A stretch of 64,000 bases of DNA. Origin: Lethocerus indicus. Taxonomy: Eukaryota > Arthropoda > Insecta > Hemiptera > Belostomatidae. The stretch spans positions 3,782,001 through 3,846,000 of the forward strand of contig JACDQD010000105.1 of the NCBI GenBank assembly GCA_019843655.1. Reading direction: 5' to 3'. Below, piece by piece: positions 26,401 through 38,400 of this stretch. The translations under genes were made by a program, and so were the position numbers. How positions within the stretch are numbered: position 1 is the stretch's first letter; the number at the start of each line of letters is the position of its first letter. Below the pieces are notes generated by a model. That model saw only the letters and a program-made list of their open reading frames with translations. It was not told the DNA's origin and made no database searches.

Positions 26401-29400
26401 CTTGTTTTAATCCTTGTCAAGCTGGGAAAATCTCGGCCTTACCTTCTCTCGGTTAGTGTTTCTACTGGAAGCTTGAACTTTCACCGCCTTTGATGAACTC
26501 AATCCCGTTTATTTAAATGGGGCTCCATTAAATCTACTCCTTGTGTGTCACGGTACACAACCAACCATGATTTGATGCGACTAGTTCCTATAGTTACTAT
26601 TCTTTTGAAAAAAATTATAAATTGAACATCAAACACCCAATGTTACCTAGAATCATTCAACATTCCTATCTGATTTAATGGTGTACGCATTTTTTTGTTA
26701 TGTAATTGGACCTATTTTGAGGTTATATTTTAAGGTTGATGCTGGAATTATGTGGAGTTCAGGAGAAAGCTCGATTGTGTGTTGAAGATTTTTATAATAC
26801 ATATTTTTATCATCCATACCCTTTTGAACCAGTCCTAGTCAACTTTGTGTGTGACCTAATCGGTACACACGTCGCAAAGTTTATTACTGTTTGGTTATCT
26901 CTAATGTAGATTCAAATATTTTCAACCGAGATTTCAACCGTGCAGGGCGTTGGTCCTCTTTGTTACCTATTCCTACCGTTTCCTTTAACGTAATTGGCCA
27001 TTGAAGAAGACCAAAGAGGAAATAGACTTTGCAAAAGTGGTTATGGCGAAATGATCGCACGTTGTGCAACTCGCCCTTTGAACCTACACAACAATAAGAT
27101 TAACGATTAAATCCAGCCTTTTCATTTGCGGTGTGCGCCAAAAAGAAGCGGAAATAACGTCATGTCAGCTGACGGAACAGAAGTGAACTAGACGTTTCTG
27201 CGAACTTTGGATTCTAAAATTATTACACTTTCTGACGATAACAGCGCGTCGTATATTCTTTGTAGTACATTTACCCACTTGCTGCGTGTAATTCATTTTC
27301 AGTTTCTCTAGGCTGCCCTTTTAAATAAACTAAATTGTATTAATTAAGCATCACGTTTCGCAATTATGATTAGTAGTTACCTGACACAGATAGGTAATTT
27401 TTTAAGTAATATAGTTATGTTATTATTATTCATAATAGCATATAAGTACTTAACCCTCTAAGGGCCGAATTTTTATTTTAAATCCAAAAAAAATGTGAGA
27501 ACGAAACATCAGCATTTATAAACCTATATATGCAAATGAAAAAAAATTGATATTGATATTGGTTGTCTTGACAACGTTATAGGATTAAGATTTATGCGCC
27601 ATCTCACTAAAAAAGCTATAATTATTTGGTAAAATCTCGATAAATTGAAATGTGACCTGAAAGTTATACTGGCCCATAGAGGGTTAAGAACATTATATAT
27701 TTGTGTTAATATCCATTCAAAACTGAAACTACGATGTATAGATCGTAGTAGCATTCCATTAGTAATTTAGTGAGGTATTCCCGGTATGCTTTAGCGGCAG
27801 TGGAAATCCATGAGTACTACACTAATAATGGAATGCTATCGTCTATGGCGCGAAGCCGAAACCGATTAAACTGAAATATTATAGGTAAATAGGTTGATGA
27901 GAAAATGAAATTAATTACTAGACACCTATTATTACTTCCGGGACAGGTACTTTTATTAAACAATAAAAGATCGTTCGTATTATACTGACCTGTAAGGTTC
28001 CATTAATATTAGGGTATCCCACCTCTCCGGATGAAACGAGTGAAAGAGAAATGACGTAATATATCTTAATTTAGCTCGATGCGCGGTTAAGGAAGACGTT
28101 CGTACGGGTTTACCTATGATCCGTTCCCTTTTGCGTATATATATAAATGTGGGTTCGAATGCAGCTTAAGTCGCAGACGTAGACGGGAGTGACGAACTGT
28201 TGGAACGTTCATGGGTTGTATGGCGGTTCTAAATTGTAGACATCGTTAGTCTTCATCACGAGGTATGATCATTACAGTAGATCGATAACCGGGACGTACT
28301 AATAAATTGCGAGCTTTGTGTTATTTTAAATTTGTTACTGAGAAGAGTAACACGAAACATGCTCTACATCGGTAAAATTGTAATACCAGAACACTCATTT
28401 AACTTAGTTCGATAGTTTGTACCTGAATAACTGATTTATGGTCTGTTTAGCCCGTAAAATGGTGAGATGTACTAATAGGCCCAAAGAAAGTAGGAATTAA
28501 AAAGTGAACATTGCTGAGGGTTTGACCCGGGTTCAATTCCCGGCATCTGAATTTCCTGTAACTTTTCAATCTATTGCAAGTCCGAATTAACTATATTAAT
28601 AAACAATAATTTTAACTAAGTAAGGGTTTGGAAAACATATTAAAATTTGTAATTACGGAATCAACAATGAATTACTGAAATCCGTGAATGCGTTTCCGGT
28701 CGTAGAGTAGTGTTAATTATGCGATCGTGAGCAAAAATTTGTTTTCGGTTTTTAAGAAGGTATTGTGGAGGCTTGAGTACGGGACCCGGTCCGGAAAAAC
28801 ATAATATGTCAAGGCCGTCGTCTCTGACTTCCCGTGTATCTGAGTGCTGCAAAAAAACCAGTACCGAACCGTGGTTTCTTACATTGCACGGGGCTTTCTG
28901 CTAATAAGGGATATTTTTAAGTCCGACTCACGTTGGCCTAAGAGGTCACTGTTGAGTTCCCTATTTTTTTTTGGGGGCGATCGGGAATCTGAATTTTAAA
29001 GCGCAGATTCTAAGCCCCCCTCTTATTTGTTTCGTCCTGTGCAATTGCTCGGGGCTCCCTCCGACTTTGGCTGCACACCGTGCGGAAGTCGGAGCCTGTG
29101 CAGTTTGCCCCGCTGATGTCGTCACCGGTGAGCGTAATGACTGCATTGTTACTTTAAACATTCAACAACCGATTCCAATCCGGAAAAAACTAACGCAGTT
29201 TAAATTGGCGACACCGCCGCAGTAACAGTACAGTGAAACAAAACTCTGTCTGCGATGGTTCGGAATATCTCCGAGGTTGTTTACCTCCATGCTAGACCGG
29301 TTTTGCCGTCCAACTATGTCAGTACCATTCCATTTGTAATACATTGAGACAATTAAGCATACCGATTAATCATTCTGTCAGTAATATGACTGCCACTATG

Positions 29401-32400
29401 GTGTCTATAATGTATATATACATTCGTATTTGAATATTTTGTTGAAGTGTATTTTGTATGTTACTAACTTTGAGAGTGGTACTTTAAGAAAATACAAGCT
29501 TTGGAAACATTTCAATTGTCCTGTATCTTTACAAACCGCTCTGTTTGAAGTCTTAAGCTATTTCAGAAAAACTAGGTTTATCGAACCCATTGTGTTTGTT
29601 TAACAGAAGTTGAAATCGTTTCTCAACTAAATTAATTCTGAAAAAACTGCAGAGAACAAAAGCTGACTGTTTAGAAAGTACGACATTGCTTAATTTCAAA
29701 TTTCGAATGTTTCATCATTGTGGTAAATATTTCTAATCGAACTAAATTCGTCAAATAAGAATGTTATCAATTTACATCTGATTCAGAATAATGAATGCTG
29801 CAAATCTTACGTGTACCCTAATTCTAAAATGACTCAACTCAGGACAAGTGCTTTATTCTTAATACTGTACGTAACAAAAGAATACAATGCTTACTTTTTT
29901 CTTCTTATGACGGCAATTAATGACAGGTTAACAAAAAGGAAACAATGAAATAAAAATATCGAAATCATATCAGGGAAATATGAGCCAAAACACTCTTAAA
30001 ACGACGAATTGCTGTCATTGATATAAATAAATGTTATTCTATAAGGTAAAAAAATATTGTTTTCTTTTTCTATCGCCTCTCCTCACTCACTTTTTCGGCC
30101 CTAACCTACATCGAGCTCTCTCTTTTGCTTTAGTAGGATTCCGTCAGTCATATAGTGAGGTATAAACGCATGTTGCTATTAAAATAAAGTTTATTATTTA
30201 TTCTGTATTAACTATATTGGTAAATGTATAACGGGATGTATGTTCAATGAAATATTAATCTATACCGCTTCGTTTCATTATGTTCCATCCCTGACCTCGT
30301 TCAATTAACGTTTTGAACTTACACATGAGAAATTAGCATGTCAACGAGGCTTAATATTGGCTTGACGAAGTTTTGGTGTTGGGTACAGTGATTTAGAGAG
30401 CAGATTTTGAAGACTTTCCATCTCGCCGTTATGTTAATATTTATTTAATCGTCCGATACAACAAACGTATTAACGTTTACTCTCATTAACATAAACATTG
30501 GAATAAATGCGCGAAACAATAATAAACTACGTTTTATTGCTGGGCTTTAGGAGGATTGTATTGGTCGAGCCCACTCAACTAGCCAAAGGGGGTTAGTTAC
30601 GATTATTTGATAATGTCTACAATATTTTGAGTTTTCCTTAGTACCGCGTGTATTTGGATGGTCAATTTTTGATATTTTATTATATAAAGGTTGATTCACG
30701 TTTATGCGCGTATTATTGTGGTCAATTTTTGAAATGGGAGGGGGGATTCTATCGTTGTAGCTCTATCAGGACGCGTCGCCGAATTATAATTCAGATCACT
30801 TCGCTGGTCATTGAGTTATCCTTTCCTGTTATATCTGCGGCTTAATTCCGCTTAATACTTGGTAGAGGCAATCGGTCCTTAAGTTTTTTCGTTGTTTATA
30901 CACTCTTGAGCTAAGTGGTCTCCCGTAGTGTTTTGTTTTTTCCCCCGCGGCGGGCGATAACGGACGGCTTAATTTATTTTTCCCCACCACCGACACCCAA
31001 GGCGACCCGAACCGATCTTTTAAAGGTTTCTAATAGGTGGAGGCGGATGTGATAGAGGTTGGCCGTAGAGGGGGGAGGGGTGGGAGTGAGTGAGAGGTTT
31101 GTAGGTGTGCCACTAGCGGAGAGACGGTGGTGGCGACTCGACAATTCGGAGCGGTCACTCCGTACTCTCCAGTCGGCGCCTTACCATCCTCATCACATCA
31201 TGACTTCAGGTGAGGCTACCGCGGCACATTCCGAGGTCTCCAGGTTTTACTCTTTTGGATATCGTCTCTTACTTAGGACAATTTAAGATAGGGGGCGGGT
31301 AACATCGCCACCGAATGGCATTCCTCCAAAGGTTTTTTATATGGTTTCTTGTTCCTTATTTTGGCTGCTATAGTCGTCGTCAGTTATCATTTTTATTCTT
31401 TCTCGCTTGTTTAGTCAGGTTACACTTTGTCATTTGTTCCCGAGGGCCCCATCCGTACTCCACGGGTGGATATATATTTATATACGACCGGTACCATCGG
31501 TCCGATTTAGTGTTTCGACTTCCCTCGTACACTGCCCCGGCAATGTTGGACTGCCTCCGCGCGTTATACATCGCTGAAAAAAATGCTACTGCCGACGGCC
31601 GGAACCCGAAACCGGTCCGGCGAGAGGGTAAACGAGAGGAAGACCGCAAGGGGGTGATGTCATTCTGTTGCGACACTATAGTGAAGGACCACTCATATTC
31701 AGTCTGCTGTTCTGGGACAAGTATTTTCCTCGAAGAGCTTTCCTCCGAATATTAGTTGGTTCCTCGCAGTGTTTCTTACATTTTTCTAAACTGGGAGAAG
31801 ACAACTGGTGGTCCAAGAAGTAACTAGTTGTCGACGATAGCTTAGAATCTATAATAATATCATATCATTTTTTTCCACAAGGAATTAATGAGCAACTCAT
31901 ACTCAGTGCATAATTTTACACGAAAAGGAAAAAATGCGAGAGTTCGGGACTTATTTTATTAAACTAACATTTTATTAAAATAGATAAACTGATGATTTTT
32001 GTATCGTTGATTGCTGTTGCAATCAACTGCTGGTTAACGTCCATTAACCGTAAAGTCGCTGCTTTGTGATATTAATTGTATCTACGATGATAGTGAATTT
32101 ATCTATCTGTTGTGTGTCGGTGGGAGGTCAACGCGGTTATTATTTAGTATCGACGCCGCAATTAATACGATGATAAACTGGCGGCGATGTCGAATGCGAT
32201 CAAATTAATGGCTCTCGATTTGTCGGTTGGGCATTTTTCATTTGCCAGTCATGCACACAATGCTTTCCGAGGCTTTAATTTACGACTTTTCTTTTCCGAT
32301 CGACGGTTCGAATCGTATGTGATTTTAATGCTATCGCTTTCCCTCTACAGCTATTGCTCTCTTGTTATACTTCGATAAATGCCGCCTTGCCGTTTCGCAA

Positions 32401-35400
32401 GATCTGTCGTTGACACGACTTGTTTTTTATTTTTCGAAAGGACTCCAGCCTGCATCCTGCATCCCATTTTTATCGAGTCGTATTTAATAGATGAATTATC
32501 CGCGGCCCGCCTCTCGCCCGTACTGTTTGCTCTTTACCTTGGATTGCATCACGGTTTTAAATCGTGATTTATTTTTTAATCGCGGCCGATACCCGATTCT
32601 TATTTTGTTCTCCCGATGGAAATGTTTTCTCAATCGGGTCCATCATACACAGCTGAGGATTTAGGATGATGTTTTGTTTAAAATGGTTAAGTTTATAGGT
32701 CAGCGGGGATGGGGAATGTCATGGTCGGTATTATTTTCTGTCTCCTGTTTAGTCCTGTGCTGGTACCAGCGATCTCCGTTTTCAGCCACAATTTAGCTCA
32801 TAATTTAATTCATTGGGTACAATTACGGTAGTTACCTACAGGATAAAACTATTAATAACGCTGTTAGTTGACTTATTTTTCAGCGTACCCATATCACCGG
32901 ATAGACGATAAAACAGGAGACTGGGAAATGAATACCTCTGGTGATGCTATTCCCAACCGTCTAAAGCCTTCTTGTAATTGTCTTATATTTATTGGTATCC
33001 ATTTTCCGAATGTAAGAATAACTATCAATTTTTTTACGATTATGCAGAATTTCATATTTTAGATTAACTTGTCCGGGATAGTACCAAACAAGCGACGGGA
33101 TACAGAAAATTTGAGAACTGAGGATTGCAATTCCTTTCTGCGTTGCATTTTTACTTCTTACTTAATTCTGAATGTTGCTAGCGGCGTCGTGTAACGTATA
33201 ATTTGTGACGTCCAGTTGTTTGTCTGTGTAAAGGTTAATATTTACGATAACTTGGGACGAAAATAATTTCTGCTGCGTTCAGTGAACACGACCCCTAAAC
33301 GGCCGGTTCTGTTGTGCAATATGAAACTGAGAGTGAACTTAATTGTCCCCCGGGGAAATTATTCTTTCGCGTTGTGCACTCGGAACGTCACTTTACTTCA
33401 TTCTCGCTTCGGATTGTCGTTTCTGTTTTAATTTTTTGTTTCCGGTGTCGAAATATGAAATTATTTTTGTTGGTTGCTGCTCTGCCGAGTGTGTTGGACG
33501 CGGCCAAACCCCCATAGAAGGCCAAGTCCGGACGGACAGAGCCATCTAAAGTAAGATCGCATGTCGGAGCCTTTGCGACCTGAATTCCCAAAAGAAAACG
33601 AACCTTCTCATTTCCGTTCCTTATATGTTCCTTACTGTTTAATTAATTACTTCAAGTTGTGCAATACAAGTTGCCCAGTACTTTTCAAGTTCCTCCTTGT
33701 GTTCCTCCATCTTAAGTGGTTTATTTCCACGCGTAAGGAAAAGTGCACGGATGCGTCTTCCAATTTTCTAGGACAATTATGAGCGTGCAATATCTAGATT
33801 TCTGTTTCTATATGATAAAAGTTTTATATTTAAGAAAAAGTATTATTTATGAACAATCTAACATGATGTAAATACTTCTTTAAAACTAGTTCTATTAAAA
33901 ATATGTTCCTGTTTGCGTAGGCTTTGAGATGGGACCTTCCTTTTTTGAGGTTAATTTTTTTCCAAGGTCGAATTTTTTCGTAAGTTTTTATACCAAATTG
34001 AACAACCTACGTATTTAAAATTGGTTCTCATTTTATTGGTACCAAAATATGTCTGTGTATTTAATCGTAGTACAATGTTACAATTATTATTATTATTTTT
34101 TATGTCGCACTGACATTTCAGCACGTTTCTGTAGGACTTGATACTGTATTTAATAAAACTTATTAAAGCTATTTATTTGTTATTACAGATTTAATGTGGT
34201 GTTTTGCGCTTAGTCTTGTAAGAATTATAATAAAATAATCATCCAGACAACTGCTTATTAACACCGTTTTATTATTGTTTCTACCATTTAATTTGGATTT
34301 GTGTGTTTTTTAAGTGTGTTTTCTAACTTTAGATGGAGCCACCCCTTCAGTTAGGAAGTTAAGCGATGATATGGCCCATACAAGGATAATGGGTAAGTGA
34401 CTGCACCAAATTTTCTAATGCCAGTATCTCTGGTTGCTTTTCACTTTCGTAGGAATGATTTATTTCATACACACACGTTTCTCATTATGAAACACTGGAT
34501 TGAGCATGTCTCCTTTTTTAGAAGTAGCTAGAATACAAATTAGATTGTCAGTTGCAACAATGGGACTTTTTTCACATGATCGGTACATTTCATGGGTTTT
34601 GGCACCTTTCTAATTATTTCAATTTCATCTTCTTCCAATTTTCACACTTTTTGTGTTTCCGATACTCGAACAGATTAAATTTATCCGAATTCATCAATGT
34701 TTGGCCTTTGTCTCTACGCTTTGTACGCATTTCAGTTAAGCTTCTTCTATTTTTTGTCTGCTTTATTTGTTGGCGCACATTTTAGATATAATTGAGGAAC
34801 AGACTGAACAATCGGTTGTAAGGACAACAGTTTTGCCGAACAATGACAGAAAGCCGTCCGGTAAGTATTTCACAGTTTGATAAACACATTTTTTCACGTA
34901 TTTTCAATCAGTTCAGAAAAATATTCAGTTCGCACTTACTATTAGATTCGCCCAATCAGTAATGTCAAATATAATTCTTAATCTGCTCGTTTATCTGTAT
35001 ACTCTTCTATCCTCTTATTGCTGATTATCAAATTACCAGTTCATATCAAAAACCATTCTTTAAATTATGTATGTTGATGTTAATGAAAGTTTGGTGGCTC
35101 GCGGTAGATACCAAGGTACCTTCCACAATATGTTCTCTGTGTCGCTTGCATGTTTTTCAATTACAATACGTTGTGTTGCTTTGGGCCGAAGAAAATGCAT
35201 GTCGTGTGTTCTGTGTCTGGGGTCAACATTTATTGTAATTTTCTCCCTCCTAATCGATCAAACTTATTTGAAATCATTTGCTCAATAGTCTGTCTTCTCT
35301 AATTGTTCAATGTGCCGAATCAGCAACTCTTGATATTTGGAAACCGACCCCGTCAATCTCAAAGTCATGCAAAATTAAAGTTTAGAACTTTTGATCATCT

Positions 35401-38400
35401 AATAAAGCTATTTATCTTTGCTGTATCTAATTTAATCCTTTTTAAACACAACTCTTAAAGAAAACAAATAAAATAAGCTAGAGAGGATAAAAATTATATG
35501 AAGTTGTATTTATACAAAAATCATATTTAAATATATTAAATTGAAAATGATTATTAAAATGTTCAAGTTATAACCATATTTGTTTTGTAATTCTCAACAT
35601 TTTACTTTTTATGAATACGTTCCTTTATTTTCTGGGTCCCCATTGTTAATTAAATAAGGAGGATGGTAATTTTTTGAACAGCCTTTACACTAAAAGTTTA
35701 CGTTTTGTCTGTTGCATGTGTATTGCATCTTTGTGTTGTTATGTGTTACATGTTGCATGTAGTCGGCGGATTGTCCTCAAACGAATCTTTATGGGCCGAC
35801 GCTCGTAGACTTAGCGAAGCCGGTATCCGACGTACTTCAGGTATATAGAAAGCCGATTCGTAAAGTTTCCAATTCGTTATCCCGCATCCCTCCGTCTTAA
35901 CTAAACTCTTAACTGTCTTGCTGTCCACTTTTCTTTACTAAACGTCTTATTTCTATTGTTGTGGCTAAAGTGATAAATGTCTTTTTAAAGAATGTTCCTC
36001 TCATTGGTCAGTGGTCGTGTTTTCAGATGCGAGCGTGATCCTGACCGAAGATACTGACAGTTTTATTATCGGCGACCGAGTTTGGGTGGGCGGTACCAAA
36101 CCCGGACAAATCGCCTATATAGGTGAAACTCAGTTTGCGCCTGGAGATTGGGCAGGTGTTGTCCTCGATGAACCCATCGGTAAATATATAATAATTGACA
36201 CCCTTTATAGGAGAAACAATATGAGACCGACATAAAAAAAAGAAAACCCAAGAGGGAGTTTCAGTATAAACGAGAATTCTTATTTACAAGTTTAAACTAC
36301 TTTACTCCATTGACTTAACGCCTGCAGGACTGAGGTTTTGATCGCATGTCAATCGGTGTGGAATATTTTGCCTCTTACAAACGCCTTATGCCAAGCCAGC
36401 TCGATGAAAGAGGAAAAAAAAATGTATAATCTCTGTTCAAATTTTCGCCAAAGTTGAACGACTATGCTTCCGTTTGAAGAGCGCTTCAGTTTGAACTCGC
36501 TGCTCCGAGTATTAATTCAATACCCCAACATTAATATTTACCTCCGTTGTCTCTTCTGATATTAATTTTCCCGCTATCAGTATACAGATCGTTCAGAGCT
36601 GTTCAGAAGTTTCGGTCGTTCTTTCGAGAGAAACTCATCCGGTACTTCTTGCTCGGACATCGTACCCGTGTATGATCCCGGGATGCTGATTCTCGTTTAT
36701 ACTTGAACCACTCTCGTTTAGCGATGAGCGGAGCGGAGTTGTTTTTTTAAAAATCCGATATAATAATAAATCCGGTTTTTTAAGAATCGAATGATATAAT
36801 AAATTTGAGCGCCTCAACCGCTAAACGGAGGCTGTAGAAGTGGAGACTTGGACTTGGAGGCGTATGGAGCACTGCAGCCGGCCTCTTCCGACTGCCAAGT
36901 AACTTTTTCAGAACGTGTCGCCGCTTGTGTAGACTTTGACTGGATAAACGCGTTAGCGCTTCACTTGCCCACTGTCTGTCGAGTTGGCGGATAGGCGCCA
37001 GACTTACTTCCTGCCGTTTCCGCAGGTAAAAACGACGGATCCGTCGGCGGAGTGAGGTATTTCCAGTGCGAAAATAAAAGGGGTGTATTTTCCAAGCTCG
37101 GTAGGCTGACCAGGAGCCCGCTGGCTATGCCCGAGCTCGTGCCCGGCACCCCGGCACCTTTCGCTCCCACCGCCATGATAACGAGCACTCCACTCATGTC
37201 GCCCAGCTCCAGCGTCAAAGGGGCACCCATCAATGGTAAACCCAGAACCCCATCGATATCCAGCCCCCCGAGCCCAGGTTATAATTTATATTTATTTTAG
37301 AAGTATTCCTTCATTAGGGATCCAATATCATCACTCCTGCGATTTCCCCGCATGTTTGATCCTAAACTAGACTCGGGATTTCGTCTTCTCTTGTGTAATA
37401 TAGGTATTTGTGTTGGCAGCCGATGTAACATCCTGTCAGCTCTTCTAAGCTGTGGTATTATTCAATTTAAATGTTTATTATTTGTTCAGTTCCTCCGATA
37501 TTTACAAGCATAGTATAAATGCTACAGGATACTTCATTGGCACCCATGTGTAAGTGGTATTTGATGGGAAATCCTTAATTTCGGTGAGAGGTCGAAACCT
37601 GTCTAGCTTCTGACCAAATAGCAAATCGCATGACACTTTATATTGGTTTTATCCCGGATTTATTTTATAATTAATTTTATAATAGTTCTATAATATTTAT
37701 TATATATAAGATAATATTATAGGTGCTGTCAGCCTTTAGTGAGCCACCTTATTTACAAAGAATAAGTATTTTATCAAAGCTCTACGACAGTTTAGATATG
37801 TACTAGCGGTTTTGGGTAATTTACAAAGTGTAACGGAATCAGTGTTCTGATTGTCGGTATTTAAATATTTTTGGTTACCAATTTTCGGATACGGCTCCGG
37901 AAATCTGCGTATATGCTTTCTTGATGATTTATTAAATATTATACATTCTTTAGTAGTGCCGTTGTTGATATTCTGATGCGTTAGGTCTAACGCCCAACGG
38001 TGATGTTAAAATCGGTGACAGAGTTATCGTAATGAGCTCGCAAGGTTCGAAAACTGGATTGTTGAGGTTCAAAGGCACGACAAGCTTCGCCGCGGGCGAA
38101 TGGTGCGGCGTTGAATTGGACGATCCCATCGGGAAAAATGACGGATCTGTCGATGGAGTCAGGTCAGTATTTAGAAAATCCTACTTATTTTACCGATACT
38201 GTTGCTCTGTGAACGTGACTTTCTCACGACTAATATAAACAACAAAGATTCTCGTTGTGAGTTTTTGGTACTCAGCCATTCCTGGTTGAACAATTCTAGA
38301 TATTCCTAACTTTGTGTAATAAAGTAATAAACCCCCGTCCATCACTGGCTAAATAATAACAGAAAATCACTGAATTTATTAACTAACAAAAAAATAATTT

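Larger units (their letters stand above)
6817..34332 (+). other. CLIP-190 intron 1 (27,516 bases)
   Basis: The donor GTGAGT at 6817 and the acceptor CTAACTTTAG ending at 34332 are in matching phase 1. No protein-coding gene could be recognised on either strand; open frames are short and lack family signatures. Up to about 8.85 kb the intron is AT-rich and CpG-poor. From there to the end CpG is frequent. It contains the repeats, MITE, SINE-like pieces, microsatellites and internal promoter listed separately. The parts not listed separately (for example 6.9-10.1, 11.4-13.2, 14.6-17.3, 17.5-19.9, 20.4-24.7, 25.7-27.4 and 32.0-34.3 kb) show nothing I can support beyond isolated short palindromes. 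Confidence 0.8.

Noticed and set aside
28480..28550. Functional tRNA gene
   Set aside because: Only the T arm is intact; no acceptor stem, D-arm or anticodon arm can be paired.
31315..31755. 146-codon open frame on the plus strand with an overlapping 98-codon frame on the minus strand
   Set aside because: GC-rich patch just after the internal promoter, where stops are rarer. Neither translation resembles a known protein, and there is no splice context joining it to CLIP-190.
33455..33517. Short frame [20 protein letters not shown] resembling a signal peptide
   Set aside because: Stops after 20 codons, no good donor in phase and no downstream partner; likely chance.
35067..35115. Possible extra CLIP-190 exon (peptide [16 protein letters not shown]) before exon 4
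   Set aside because: No convincing acceptor and no phase 1-1 reading; left out.
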